A DNA stretch of 64,000 nt from Salegentibacter maritimus (GCF_016236915.1 NZ_JAEHOK010000013.1:56435-120434); one strand, 5' to 3'; shown: positions 53,794 through 63,065, counted from the stretch's first letter. The notes: a model not told the origin generated them from the sequence alone. A program made the numbers and translations.

Positions 53794-54748
53794 TATTAAT
53801 CAAATCAATTATTATCTTCATATCAGCCTCATCATACCTTTGATCGATAGGGAGACAAACTAAGTTTTCAACTAAGAATTTTTCAAAACTATTTTCATGA
53901 GTCCATTCTAAAACATTTGGCCAATAGGTAGGAATATATATATTATTTTGAATCAGTGCTTTCTTTAAGGAGCCACCATCTTTCAATAGAAGTGGATAAA
54001 CTAATGGAACCGTATCATTGTCCAGATTGAACTGTAATAAATTTATATCATTAAAATACTTTCCTAAAAATTTGTAATTACGTCTACGTTTTTTCTTTAC
54101 ATTTTCATAAGCAATGTTTTTCAAAATATTTTGCGTCAACGAAGACATTCTCTTTATAGGTTGATCTTTTAATTTTTCTTCATTTCTTTGATAATCTTTA
54201 TAAAATTTTTGGGCACCCATATCAACTCTACCTAATAAATGTTTCATATTGTTATAGGAAATATCAGTTTTCAAAAATTGGGAAATTTTTCTTTTAGAGT
54301 ATAAATAAGCCCCGTCACTGACTCCAAAAAATTTTCTAGGTGAATAAAAAGTATCTATATCTAACAAAGTTCTATCAAAAAAGGCCTGAGAATTATCTAC
54401 AATAATATTTTTACATTTTGAGCGGATCGCCCCTATGTTATTACCCAATAAACCAAAATAGTTATTGTAAATAAAAGCTTGATTATTTTGCACTTTCTTA
54501 AAATTAAAATCAGGTAATAAATTATTGTTTATACTATAAAATTCATAAGAAATTTTTAGCTTTTTAAGTGGTTCAATCATGGCGTCACAAGTAAAATATG
54601 GAAGATAAATATGGGTATAGTTGTTAGCTTCTAAAATATATTCAAATGCATTTCTCCCTGTATTTAAAGCAATAGCAGCCCCGTGATACTCAAACCCATT
54701 ATTTAATTCAAGTTCAAAAAACCCACCTATTTCCTTCGAATTCGCCAT
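53786..54748 (-). CDS. Divergent DegT-like PLP-dependent protein
   Basis: The 320-residue protein has a reduced DegT-type aminotransferase fold. LNTGRNAFEYILEA replaces the usual substrate-pocket motif, VDNSQAFF (Asp118) matches the PLP-ring Asp, and YSPRKFFGVSDGAYLY carries a Lys139 at the PLP Schiff-base position. The C-terminal third (YIPTYWPNVLEW, LPIDQRYDEADM) also matches the family. It is shorter than typical members by about 50 residues. It starts five bases after the ATP-grasp gene. Enzyme activity is likely but its sugar or amino acid substrate is open. Confidence 0.68.
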   Translation of the reverse strand: MANSKEIGGFFELELNNGFEYHGAAIALNTGRNAFEYILEANNYTHIYLPYFTCDAMIEPLKKLKISYEFYSINNNLLPDFNFKKVQNNQAFIYNNYFGLLGNNIGAIRSKCKNIIVDNSQAFFDRTLLDIDTFYSPRKFFGVSDGAYLYSKRKISQFLKTDISYNNMKHLLGRVDMGAQKFYKDYQRNEEKLKDQPIKRMSSLTQNILKNIAYENVKKKRRRNYKFLGKYFNDINLLQFNLDNDTVPLVYPLLLKDGGSLKKALIQNNIYIPTYWPNVLEWTHENSFEKFLVENLVCLPIDQRYDEADMKIIIDLINNE

Positions 54749-54752
54749 AAAA

Positions 54753-55949
54753 TCATTTATAAATAATTCTTACCAATCTCTCTCGGTTCCTTATCAAATT
54801 TTCTACTTGTTTTTTATCATTAAAGTTAAAAACCAAAGTTCCAATAGCATAGTTTGCGGCTAAAAACGAATATACCTTTTCCCCGTTTTTAACCCAGAGA
54901 TCTTCCTCAACTAAAAATTTTTTTACAGTCTCATCTATTTCAAGTTTATAAAAATTGCCTTCCCTGTTACTATAAAGTATCAACTCAGCCCAATTCCCTT
55001 TGTAAGTTTTACGTTTTGGGATAGAAAAATTTTCTCCCATAGCAGCTTTTATAGCGTATCTTATTAAATTTAAACCGGTGGAATATTCTACCATTTCAGA
55101 TAACCTATTTCCCCCACCCCTGGGAGCCATCTCCATTATATAAGCTTTACCATCCTTCCCTTCTCTAACTTCAACATTATAAAGCGAGGTTTGTAAACCT
55201 AATAAGTTAATTAATCTTTGCAATTCTTTTGTTAATTCCTTCTGATTTTTTGTACTAATCCCTGAAGGCCAACTATATGCTGAAGGAGTAAAAGGATTTT
55301 TAGAATCTTTATCAAAGTATTGATTGGAGAAAGTTACAATCTTCAATTCTCCATCAATCGAAAAACAATCTGAATCTGACGGATTTCCTTCTGCTTCAAT
55401 AAACTCTTCAATAATAAAAGTATCGGTGATGGAGTGTTTTTTTGATAAATTTACAGCCCGTTCAAGATTTTTCAAATCAGAGACTTTAGTAACCCCCTTG
55501 CTACCAGCTGCATCCACAGGCTTTACAATAATCGGTAAACTAAATTCCCGAATTTCATTATTAGCTTCAGAAAAGCTACTATAGGCTTTCGCCTTAGGCA
55601 CTGTAAAGTTATGCTTCCTTAAAAACTCTCTAAAAAGCCCCTTATTTTGAAGAATCTCAACCGATTTTAATGAACAGCCGGGCAAGACCATCTTTTCAGC
55701 TACATAGGCCGCAGTTAACACCCCCGGATCAACTGCAAATGACATAATTCCCGTAATTTGAAGTTCCTGCGCAAGGGATAGGACTGCCTCCCGATCTGTT
55801 ATACTAATATTATGATACTCATCAGAAAACTTATGAGCCATATTTTCAGGAATATAATCACAGGTAATGGTGTAATACCCTAATTTTTTTGCTTCTTTAA
55901 TTACCGGAATTAAATATCTAAGTCCTCCTAATAGCAATAACTTCTTCAT
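54753..55949 (-). CDS. ATP-grasp ligase
   Basis: The 398-residue protein has a pre-ATP-grasp N-terminal domain (LLLLGGLRYLIPVIKEAKK, TCDYIPENMAHKF), a central ATP-grasp domain with LPIIVKPVDAAGSKGVTKV and FIIEEFIEAEGN, and the metal-binding EMAPRGGGNR near residue 280. The type resembles carbamoyl-phosphate-synthase- or PurK-like ligases that activate a carboxylate and join it to an amine. Set between two aminotransferase genes, it may attach an amino acid or acid to an amino sugar. It abuts the upstream aminotransferase gene by a one-base overlap. Confidence 0.82.
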   Translation of the reverse strand: MKKLLLLGGLRYLIPVIKEAKKLGYYTITCDYIPENMAHKFSDEYHNISITDREAVLSLAQELQITGIMSFAVDPGVLTAAYVAEKMVLPGCSLKSVEILQNKGLFREFLRKHNFTVPKAKAYSSFSEANNEIREFSLPIIVKPVDAAGSKGVTKVSDLKNLERAVNLSKKHSITDTFIIEEFIEAEGNPSDSDCFSIDGELKIVTFSNQYFDKDSKNPFTPSAYSWPSGISTKNQKELTKELQRLINLLGLQTSLYNVEVREGKDGKAYIMEMAPRGGGNRLSEMVEYSTGLNLIRYAIKAAMGENFSIPKRKTYKGNWAELILYSNREGNFYKLEIDETVKKFLVEEDLWVKNGEKVYSFLAANYAIGTLVFNFNDKKQVENLIRNRERLVRIIYK

Positions 55950-57010
55950 TATATACTTTTAGTAATTTCAAACAATACATCAGTTTCTAAATCCTTATAG
56001 AGTGGCAAACACATAATTCTGGAAGCAATATCTTCTGAAACAGGCATTGTCTCTCTATTTACATAATTCAATAAGTTCAAGGAAGGATAAAAATATCTGC
56101 GAGGATAAATTTTCTGTTCATTTAATTCTTTTTGTACTTTTAAAAGCTTTGCTTCACTTTCAAATATCACCGGATAGTAACTAAAGTTCCAATGGGTCTC
56201 TTCCCGAATTTTAAGTTTTTGAAGTTTTGAGAAATTAAGGTTTTTATTATAAAAATCCACAATATTTTTTCGAGCTTTCAAAATATCGTTCATATAAGGG
56301 AGTACACTTAAACCCATTGCCGCTTGCAGTTCGCTCATTTTGGCATTGATCCCAACTCCGTAAAAATCTTCCGGGCCGTTATGTCCAAAATTATGGCTAT
56401 AAAATAACTGATGATTTAATTCCTCATCTTTACAAAAAAGAGCACCACCTTCCCCGGTATGAAAGATTTTAGTAGCATGAAAACTACAGGTACTTACATC
56501 GCCATAATTAAACAAACTATTTCCTTTATATTTTACGCCATAACAATGAGCCGCATCATAGATAACCTTAAGATCATGCTTTTGGGCAATTCTTTCTATT
56601 TCTTCTACATGACAGGGGTTTCCAAACACATGGGTAGCCAGAATAGCCTTGGTTTGAGAAGTAATAGCTGCTTCTATTTTTGTTTCATCTATAGTAAGAT
56701 ACTCCGGGTGGATATCTACAAACACCGGTTTACAACGTTCCCAAATAATGGCTGAAGTGGTAGCTACGTAACTAAAAGGCGTGGTGATAACTTCCCCTCC
56801 TTTTGCAAGAACTTTCAACGCTATTTGTATAGGTAGTGTACCGTTTGTAGTTAAGGTTATATTTGGAACACCTAATTCAGTTTTTAAATTAGTTTCCAGT
56901 TCCTTTACCAATTCACCTCGATTGGTAAGCCATTGGTTATCCCATATACGTTGCACCTGGCCGTGATAATCTTTAATTGGGGGAAAAAATGTTTTTGTTA
57001 CTGGGATCAT
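55949..57010 (-). CDS. DegT/DnrJ/EryC1-family dTDP-sugar aminotransferase (WecE/VioA-like)
   Basis: The 353-residue enzyme has LTTNGTLPIQIALKVL, TTPFSYVATTSAIIWE, VIYDAAHCYGVKY and the PLP Lys in FHATKIFHTGEGGALF, plus the SYYPVIF substrate loop. The close match to dTDP-4-keto-6-deoxy-sugar aminotransferases and the presence of RmlA and RmlB but not RmlC or RmlD nearby suggest that it makes a dTDP-4-amino-4,6-dideoxy sugar. It overlaps the sulfotransferase gene upstream by four bases. Confidence 0.85.
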   Translation of the reverse strand: MIPVTKTFFPPIKDYHGQVQRIWDNQWLTNRGELVKELETNLKTELGVPNITLTTNGTLPIQIALKVLAKGGEVITTPFSYVATTSAIIWERCKPVFVDIHPEYLTIDETKIEAAITSQTKAILATHVFGNPCHVEEIERIAQKHDLKVIYDAAHCYGVKYKGNSLFNYGDVSTCSFHATKIFHTGEGGALFCKDEELNHQLFYSHNFGHNGPEDFYGVGINAKMSELQAAMGLSVLPYMNDILKARKNIVDFYNKNLNFSKLQKLKIREETHWNFSYYPVIFESEAKLLKVQKELNEQKIYPRRYFYPSLNLLNYVNRETMPVSEDIASRIMCLPLYKDLETDVLFEITKSI

Positions 57011-57693
57011 TGTTTATTTATTTCTGAGGTTTTGTTTTCCCAGGGAAAGTCTTCTCTTTGAGATTTCAGTCCTAAAAATTCTGTCAATTTTTTATAGCCC
57101 CCATTTTCAGCAACATTTAAAACCAAAAGATCATGGGGTCTATGTCTGAAATAATCTTTTACTGCTTCATTATGTCGAATATAACTTTCTATTAACTCTT
57201 TCTTCTCATAGGGATTATCTTCGGGAGTGGTATAGCTCCAACGGTTAGCCTGCCAGGGTCTACCTTTTGAAATATAAATAGCTTTCTGAAGATCATCTTT
57301 AGTTGGTATCCTTCCATTTTTTCCCCACAATCGGGCGTGAAAATTTGTCAAAGAATTATACCATTGTTCAGGAGAATCTCGAACTGTTAAAATGAATTTA
57401 CTGTTTGGAAAGGCCTGATCCATCGCTACAAAAGTATAAGGAAGGCTAAAGGGAGTATCTTGAAAAAATTGGGCAGAAAAACAATATCTTTTTATAGAAT
57501 TGAAATCCCTTATTGCCCAATCATCAATTAAATTCTCAGCTTTACGTTGAATTCCTACTATAAACCCCAGATCCTCCATAGCGGCTTTTAGTGAAGTAGT
57601 GCCCGTTTTATTAGCGCCAATTCCAAATATTTTTGGTTTATTATATACGCTAACATGTCTTTTTAAACCTATTAACTTATTGGTTACACTCAT
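57007..57693 (-). CDS. Sulfotransferase-like protein, 228 residues
   Basis: The protein shows the phosphosulfate loop IFGIGANKTGTTSLKAAME (about residues 22-40) and a 3'-phosphate segment FILTVRDSPEQWYNSL. The KTGTTSL form of the loop and the RDSPEQWY continuation are found in short sulfotransferases of polysaccharide and lipopolysaccharide loci. It is the shortest of the three here. Overlaps of four bases link it to the aminotransferase downstream and the flippase upstream. Confidence 0.82.
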   Translation of the reverse strand: MSVTNKLIGLKRHVSVYNKPKIFGIGANKTGTTSLKAAMEDLGFIVGIQRKAENLIDDWAIRDFNSIKRYCFSAQFFQDTPFSLPYTFVAMDQAFPNSKFILTVRDSPEQWYNSLTNFHARLWGKNGRIPTKDDLQKAIYISKGRPWQANRWSYTTPEDNPYEKKELIESYIRHNEAVKDYFRHRPHDLLVLNVAENGGYKKLTEFLGLKSQREDFPWENKTSEINKQ

Positions 57694-59123
57694 TTTTTAA
57701 AAATTATTTTTCTAAATTCAATTAAACTTTCAAATCTCAATAAATAACTAAATAAAATATAAAAAACCCCTCCAGTAATTCCTCCAGCAACCAGCCTAAA
57801 CAAGTCGATCTGCCCATATAAAAACTTGTCCAAGTACCAAACAATGCCTCCACATGCTAATGCTAATCCTATTATTGGAAGAATATCTCTTATTTGTTGC
57901 CAGGCAGAGTAATTTATAAACCGATTGGTATAAAAAGCATTAATGAAGAAAGAAAAACCTGACAGGGCCACTTGAGCATATAATAGGCCGTATATGCCAA
58001 ACTGGACACCTATAATAATCCCTACAACAGTAATGCTCTTTTTTATTACGGCCAGTTTTAAAAATAAATCACTTCTTCCTTTAACTTTTAAAATATTTAA
58101 ATTGTAGGCATGAATAGGATATAAAACTCCACTTATACATAAAATTTGAAAATAAGGAACCGCAGGCAACCATTTTTTAGTAAATAAAAATCGAAATGTC
58201 GGTTCAGCCAATACTGCTAAAAACACCAATGTGGGTGCAATAACAAAAACGACCATTTGCATCAATTGACTATATACTCGCTTTAACCGCACATCATCGT
58301 CCTGGATTTTTGCAAATAATGGATAAGTCACCTTGTTTAGGGCAGTTGAAATATTGCTTACGGGCAATTGTTTCATTGTATCTGCTCTAGTATAGAAGCC
58401 TACCTGTGATGCTGAAAAATATCTCCCTATAATAATTACGTATATATTAATAAAAATTTTATTCAATAACGCAGAAAGAGTCAATTTATACCCAAAATTA
58501 AAATGTTCTTTAAATTTCTCGAAATTAAAAACCCAACTAGGCGACCATTTTGAATAAATCCATAATTGAACGGTGCTTATTAAAGCCGTAACAATCTGGT
58601 TCCAAACTAAACTCCATACCCCATAGCCCATATAAGCCATTACAATACCCACGATTCCTCCAACAATTATTGAAGGGATAGCTACCAGGGTCTGAGTTTT
58701 AAAGTCCATTTTTTGCGTTAACCTGGCTACTTGCACTGCCGAAAAGGCAGTTATAATAAAGGTAGTACAATATAACCGAAGAATAGGAGTAAGTAGAGGT
58801 TGATCATAAAAATTGGTCACTAAAGGAGCCGTCAAATAAACAATAATATAAATTAAAATACTCGCAGCGAGATTAAAATAAAACACGGTAGAAAAATCCT
58901 CCTGATCCAATTGTTTACTCCTTATCAAGGATTGAGTTAGACCTGAATCTACCAAAGCCCCGCCTACGGCAATAAATACTGCAATCATCCCAATCAGTCC
59001 AAATTCTTTTGGCAAGAGTAGCCTTGCCAAGACCAAAGAGACAATAAAGCTAATTATTTGAGCACCAAATTGCTGTGTAAAAGTCCATACAAGACCAGAG
59101 GTTGCCTCCTTTTTTAAAGACAT
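57690..59123 (-). CDS. Polysaccharide flippase (Wzx-like, MOP superfamily)
   Basis: A 477-residue protein with about 14 hydrophobic segments. The start LKKEATSGLVWTFTQQFG and the segments VLARLLLPKEFGLIGMIAV and ALVDSGLTQSLIRSKQL are typical of the WzxC/PST branch of lipid-linked oligosaccharide flippases. It would turn undecaprenyl-linked units to the periplasmic face for the Wzy-like polymerase. It is directly joined to rmlA (no spacer) and overlaps the sulfotransferase gene by four bases, so modification genes and flippase belong to one transcript. Confidence 0.9.
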   Translation of the reverse strand: MSLKKEATSGLVWTFTQQFGAQIISFIVSLVLARLLLPKEFGLIGMIAVFIAVGGALVDSGLTQSLIRSKQLDQEDFSTVFYFNLAASILIYIIVYLTAPLVTNFYDQPLLTPILRLYCTTFIITAFSAVQVARLTQKMDFKTQTLVAIPSIIVGGIVGIVMAYMGYGVWSLVWNQIVTALISTVQLWIYSKWSPSWVFNFEKFKEHFNFGYKLTLSALLNKIFINIYVIIIGRYFSASQVGFYTRADTMKQLPVSNISTALNKVTYPLFAKIQDDDVRLKRVYSQLMQMVVFVIAPTLVFLAVLAEPTFRFLFTKKWLPAVPYFQILCISGVLYPIHAYNLNILKVKGRSDLFLKLAVIKKSITVVGIIIGVQFGIYGLLYAQVALSGFSFFINAFYTNRFINYSAWQQIRDILPIIGLALACGGIVWYLDKFLYGQIDLFRLVAGGITGGVFYILFSYLLRFESLIEFRKIIFKK

Positions 59124-59990
59124 TTAAATTATTTTGGAAATTTCGGTCAAATACGCTCCGTACTTGGACTTACCATATTTTTGAGATAGCGTATTAAGCT
59201 TCTCCTTAGAAATAAATCTTCTTTGGTAGGCAACCTCCTCAATACAACCAATTAAAGTACTTTGCCTGGTTTGGAGTACACGTATAAACTCGGTAGCATC
59301 GTCTAGAGACTCTACCGTACCGGTATCAAACCAACTCATACCCCTTGTCATCACACCTACTTCCAACTCGCCGGCTTCAAGATACATTTGGTTAATACTG
59401 GAAATTTCTTTCTCACCCCTGGCCGAAGGTTTTACTTTTTTCGCATATTCCGCCACCTTATTATCATAAAAATAAAGTCCGGGAACAGCATATTTAGATT
59501 TTGGTGTTTTAGGCTTCTCTTCTATGCTTATTGCTTTGTTATTCCTATCGAATTCTACAACACCGTAGCGTTGAGGATCTTTTACCGGGTAAGCGAAAAT
59601 CGCCGCTCCATCCACATTAACTTTACTACGCAATAGACTACCAAAACCATTGCCATAAAAAATATTATCTCCCAGGGCCAATGCTACTTTATCATTCCCA
59701 ATAAAATCTTCACCTATAGTAAAAGCTTCAGCCAGGCCATTAGGTTCTTCCTGTATGGCATATTCAAAATTGCACCCCAAATGAGATCCATCACCCAATA
59801 ATTTTTTAAAAGATTCCTGATCCTGCGGAGTGGTGATAAACAGAATTTCGTTTATACCTGCTAACATTAATACCGATAGTGGATAATAAATCATTGGCTT
59901 ATCATATACCGGTAATAATTGTTTACTAACGGCTATGGTTATTGGATATAATCTGGTACCACTGCCTCCTGCCAATATAATTCCCTTCAT
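59124..59990 (-). CDS. rmlA: Glucose-1-phosphate thymidylyltransferase
   Basis: The enzyme joins glucose-1-phosphate and dTTP to dTDP-glucose. The 288 residues include the nucleotide loop [11 protein letters not shown] (6-16), [50 protein letters not shown] and SWFDTGT, all diagnostic. Length is as expected (about 290). RmlB is encoded 30 bases upstream and the product is used by the same pathway. Confidence 0.95.
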   Translation of the reverse strand: MKGIILAGGSGTRLYPITIAVSKQLLPVYDKPMIYYPLSVLMLAGINEILFITTPQDQESFKKLLGDGSHLGCNFEYAIQEEPNGLAEAFTIGEDFIGNDKVALALGDNIFYGNGFGSLLRSKVNVDGAAIFAYPVKDPQRYGVVEFDRNNKAISIEEKPKTPKSKYAVPGLYFYDNKVAEYAKKVKPSARGEKEISSINQMYLEAGELEVGVMTRGMSWFDTGTVESLDDATEFIRVLQTRQSTLIGCIEEVAYQRRFISKEKLNTLSQKYGKSKYGAYLTEISKII

Positions 59991-60020
59991 TTCATCTCAA
60001 ATTTTACTAATTCAAACGAA

Positions 60021-61097
60021 TTAACGCGAATATTGTTTTTGATAATAATCTCTATATGCACCACAGGTCACATTTCTTAACCACTCCTCATTTTTTAAAT
60101 ACCAATCGATAGTTTTTTCTAAACCCTGTTCGAAAGTTACCGAAGGTTTCCAACCTAATTCTTTATTGATTTTTCGGGCATCTATAGCATAACGTTTATC
60201 GTGGCCGGGCCTATCTTTTACATAGGTAATTAATTTAGCTGAATCTCCCTCTTTTCTACCTAATTTCTTATCCATTATTGAACAAAGCAGTTGGATAAGG
60301 TTTATATTTTGCCATTCGTTAAAGCCACCTATATTGTAGGTTTCTTTATCATCTCCCTTGTGAAATGCCAGGTCTATAGCTTCTGCATGATCTTCTACAA
60401 AAAGCCAATCCCTTGTATATTTACCATCTCCATAAACAGGTAATGCTTGCTTATTAACAATATTATTGATAAACAAAGGAATCAATTTTTCAGGAAATTG
60501 ATTAGGTCCATAGTTATTGGAACAATTAGAAATAATATAAGGCAAGCCATAAGTTTCCCCATAAGCCCTTACAAAATGATCACTACTGGCTTTTGAAGCT
60601 GAATATGGAGAGTTAGGGTCGTAAGCAGTTGTTTCTGTAAACAAACCTGTTTCACCCAGGGTTCCATATACCTCGTCAGTACTAATGTGGTAAAACAATT
60701 TATCCTGAAAATCACCATTCCAGATTTGCAAGGCTGCGTTTAGCAAATTCATGGTTCCAATAACATTCGTCTTCACAAAAGCCAAAGGATCACTAATGGA
60801 ACGATCTACATGAGATTCTGCTGCCAGGTGAATTATTTTTGTAAAACCATATTTTTTAAAAAGTTGGCTTATTTCATCAACATTATTGATATTAGCCTTT
60901 AAAAATGTATAGTTAGACTTAGACTCAATATCTTTTAAATTCTCTAGATTTCCGGCGTAGGTAAGTACATCTAGATTGTAAATCTGATAGTGAGGATATT
61001 TATTTACAAATAACCTTACAACATGAGATCCAATAAAGCCTGCTCCTCCAGTTATAAGAATTTTTTCACCTTCTAATTTATCCTGAAATTCAGTCAT
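60021..61097 (-). CDS. rmlB: dTDP-glucose 4,6-dehydratase
   Basis: An extended short-chain dehydrogenase of 358 residues that turns dTDP-glucose into dTDP-4-keto-6-deoxyglucose. ILITGGAGFIGSHVVRLF (13-30) is the NAD site; HLAAESHVDRSI, ISTDEVYG and the catalytic Tyr-x3-Lys in SPYSASKASSDHF follow, with NCSNNYGPNQFPEKLIPLF. As no rmlC or rmlD is present in the window, the keto sugar is probably passed to the WecE-like aminotransferase. It is the first gene of the long leftward unit, with a -7-like box upstream. Confidence 0.95.
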   Translation of the reverse strand: MTEFQDKLEGEKILITGGAGFIGSHVVRLFVNKYPHYQIYNLDVLTYAGNLENLKDIESKSNYTFLKANINNVDEISQLFKKYGFTKIIHLAAESHVDRSISDPLAFVKTNVIGTMNLLNAALQIWNGDFQDKLFYHISTDEVYGTLGETGLFTETTAYDPNSPYSASKASSDHFVRAYGETYGLPYIISNCSNNYGPNQFPEKLIPLFINNIVNKQALPVYGDGKYTRDWLFVEDHAEAIDLAFHKGDDKETYNIGGFNEWQNINLIQLLCSIMDKKLGRKEGDSAKLITYVKDRPGHDKRYAIDARKINKELGWKPSVTFEQGLEKTIDWYLKNEEWLRNVTCGAYRDYYQKQYSR

Positions 61098-61129
61098 TTG
61101 AGAATTTTAGTTTAACTTTTAATCGGCGG

Positions 61130-61137
61130 CAAAGATA
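61130..61137 (-). promoter_or_regulatory. Candidate -7 box in front of rmlB
   Basis: TATCTTTG on the minus strand is a perfect TAnnTTTG match, 33 bases before the rmlB start at 61097. A TTG element at the expected distance is not obvious. It would drive the long leftward rmlB-to-glycosyltransferase unit. Confidence 0.45.
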
Positions 61138-61263
61138 GAATTTCTTTATGAGCCTATTGCTAAATAAACCTTAAAGCTTTAAAAACGTTAAGAATTGTTT
61201 GAAAGACGGTTTTGACATAGACGGTAGGCAGTAGATTATAAACGGTATTTTGGAGCAGTAGAC

Positions 61264-61335
61264 AATAGGCTTTAAGCTCTAAGCAGTAGGCCTTAAGTTC
61301 TAAGCAGTAGGCTTTAAGCTTAAGGCCTACTGCTT
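61264..61335. repeat. Tandem 21-bp repeats ending in a 34-base near-palindrome
   Basis: Units at 61264-61284 and 61285-61305 share AGTAGGC-TTAAG-TCTAAGC with three to four differences, and a third starts at 61306. From 61302 to 61335 the DNA is almost a perfect palindrome (AAGCAGTAGGC...GCCTACTGCTT). The related words CAGTAG at 61229 and 61255 suggest more decayed units. It lies ten bases after the cysN stop codon. Confidence 0.7.
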
Positions 61336-61344
61336 ATGGCTTAA

Positions 61345-62601
61345 TTACACTACCATTCCCGCGGCAACGGTTTCATTAGTATTCTCATCAATTAGAATAA
61401 TACTACCCGTATTTCGATTATCACGGTAAGAATCTAACATTAGCCTACGGGTAGTTCTTATTTTAACCCTGGCAATATCATTCATCTCTAAATTTGAATC
61501 TTCATTATCCCGTTCAAAAGTATTAATATCCATTTTATAAACCACTTCCTTTATTATCGCCCGCTCTTCATTAGAGGTATGCTTAATGGTATATTTTGCC
61601 CGGGGTTTTGCAGGGTCGTTATTCAGCCAGCACAACATTACATCAAATTCTTGTTCCTGCTCGGGTTGGTTATTTTGTTTTACAATCATATTCCCGCGGC
61701 TTACATCAATATCGTCTTCCAGGGTTATGGAAATACTCATTGGCGCATAGGCTTCTTTTAACTCCTGCTCCCCGGCATTAATGGATCTAATCTTTGACTG
61801 AAAGCCCGATGGCAATACGGCCACTTCATCTCCTACCCGGTAAATACCACTGGCAATCCTACCGGCATACCCCCTATAGTCACGATGTTCGTCACTCTGC
61901 GGCCTAAGCACAGTCTGTACCGGGAAACGAGCATCTATTTTATTAATATCACTGCTAATATGTAAATTCTCCAAAGTACTGAGCAAGGTCCCGTTGGGGT
62001 ACCAGGACATGTTTTCAGAGCGGTTTACCACATTATCCCCTTTTAGGGCGCTTATTGGGATAAACCGAACATCTTTCATAAGAAGCTTAGAGGAAAATTC
62101 TTCGAACTGTGCAATAATACTGTTATACACTTCTTCAGAATAATCTACTAAATCCATTTTATTAACGCAAACAATTAAATGCGGAATATTAAGCAAGGAA
62201 GCTATAAAAGAGTGACGCTTTGTTTGCTCTATTACCCCGTGACGGGCATCGATTAAAATCACCGCAGCATTAGCGGTAGATGCACCTGTCACCATATTAC
62301 GGGTATATTCAATATGACCCGGAGTATCAGCGATAATAAATTTACGTTTGGGAGTGGTAAAATACCGGTAAGCAACATCGATGGTAATTCCCTGCTCCCT
62401 TTCATCTTTTAAGCCATCGGTAAACAAGGCAAGGTCTACACCATCATGCCCCTTTTTCTCACTGGTTTTACTCACCGAATCCAACTGATCTTCAAAAATT
62501 GACTTCGAGTCGAATAAAAGCCTGCCTATCAAAGTACTTTTTCCATCATCTACACTCCCGGCAGTGGTAAATCTTAGTAGTTGGTTATTGTCTATTTCCA
62601 T
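61345..62601 (-). CDS. cysN: Sulfate adenylyltransferase large (GTPase) subunit
   Basis: CysN hydrolyses GTP to drive formation of adenosine phosphosulfate by CysD. The 418-residue protein has the GTPase P-loop AGSVDDGKST (14-23), DTPGHIEYTRNMVTGAS, VNKMDLVDYS and elongation-factor-like beta-barrel domains (VLRPQSDEHRDYRGYAG, EDDIDVSRGNMIV). There is no fused CysC (APS kinase) domain as in NodQ. Codon 1 is at 62601 after an 86-base gap carrying one arm of an inverted repeat. A tandem repeat follows its stop codon. Confidence 0.95.
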   Translation of the reverse strand: MEIDNNQLLRFTTAGSVDDGKSTLIGRLLFDSKSIFEDQLDSVSKTSEKKGHDGVDLALFTDGLKDEREQGITIDVAYRYFTTPKRKFIIADTPGHIEYTRNMVTGASTANAAVILIDARHGVIEQTKRHSFIASLLNIPHLIVCVNKMDLVDYSEEVYNSIIAQFEEFSSKLLMKDVRFIPISALKGDNVVNRSENMSWYPNGTLLSTLENLHISSDINKIDARFPVQTVLRPQSDEHRDYRGYAGRIASGIYRVGDEVAVLPSGFQSKIRSINAGEQELKEAYAPMSISITLEDDIDVSRGNMIVKQNNQPEQEQEFDVMLCWLNNDPAKPRAKYTIKHTSNEERAIIKEVVYKMDINTFERDNEDSNLEMNDIARVKIRTTRRLMLDSYRDNRNTGSIILIDENTNETVAAGMVV

Positions 62602-62615
62602 TGTTTCTATGCTTT

Positions 62616-62640
62616 AGGCCTTAGGCTTTATGCTATAGGC
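62616..62640 (+). repeat. Left arm of an inverted repeat around the four-helix-bundle gene
   Basis: The 25-base arm, centred on TAGGCTTTATGC, is the reverse complement of 63066-63090 at 21 of 25 positions. It lies in the gap between cysN and the four-helix-bundle gene. Confidence 0.65.
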
Positions 62641-62687
62641 CAAAAATGTATTTTAGTTGTCGATTAAAGTCTTTGATATATAAAATA

Positions 62688-63038
62688 TCACTGTAATCTT
62701 TGATTTAATCTGTATAATTTTTTCTTTATTTCATTGACCTCATCAAAACAAACCTCAAATGTTCGCTCATCAATAAATTTTAAGTCTTTGCTCAGTATGA
62801 AAAAGTATTCTAATTCATGAGCTGAACCAAGTGAAATCTGCACAAACCTATTAAAGTCTTTGTCTGAACCTCTTCCACAACCTTCACTAAAATTAGAAGG
62901 TATTGAGTAAGCAGCTCGCTGCATTTGAGAAACTAATTGATATCTCTCTGAATGAGGAAAAGAAAAAGTTATTTTATAAACACGCAAAGTCAAATCATGA
63001 CTTAATTTCCAAACATCATATTTCTTAAAATCTCTCAT
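62688..63038 (-). CDS. Four-helix-bundle protein (23S rRNA intervening-sequence/IVP-like)
   Basis: The 116-residue product matches the small four-helix-bundle family: KYDVWKLSHDLTLRVYK, SFPHSERYQLVSQMQRAAYS, IPSNFSEGCGRGSDKDF and the last helix with FEVCFDEVNEIKKKLYRLN. Such proteins were first found inside 23S rRNA intervening sequences and occur widely as stand-alone genes; a distant relative (Avd) works in diversity-generating retroelements. The function of stand-alone forms is unknown. It separates cysD from cysN, which are normally adjacent, and is bounded by imperfect inverted repeats, so it looks inserted. Confidence 0.85.
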   Translation of the reverse strand: MRDFKKYDVWKLSHDLTLRVYKITFSFPHSERYQLVSQMQRAAYSIPSNFSEGCGRGSDKDFNRFVQISLGSAHELEYFFILSKDLKFIDERTFEVCFDEVNEIKKKLYRLNQRLQ

Positions 63039-63065
63039 TATTGACAGTAGCTGCTATGGCTTATA

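Noticed and set aside
53786..54748. Broken pseudogene of a DegT aminotransferase
   Set aside because: The frame is intact, overlaps neighbours properly and retains the PLP Lys and Asp, so it is more likely a functional divergent enzyme.
59124..61097. dTDP-rhamnose pathway
   Set aside because: Only RmlA and RmlB are present; no epimerase or reductase gene was found in the window.
61264..61335. Possible CRISPR array from the regular 21-base repeats
   Set aside because: The units are directly adjacent without unique spacers, are imperfect, and no cas genes are present.
62688..63038. Avd-like accessory of a diversity-generating retroelement
   Set aside because: No reverse transcriptase, template repeat or variable repeat is found nearby; the IVP-like family is a better match.
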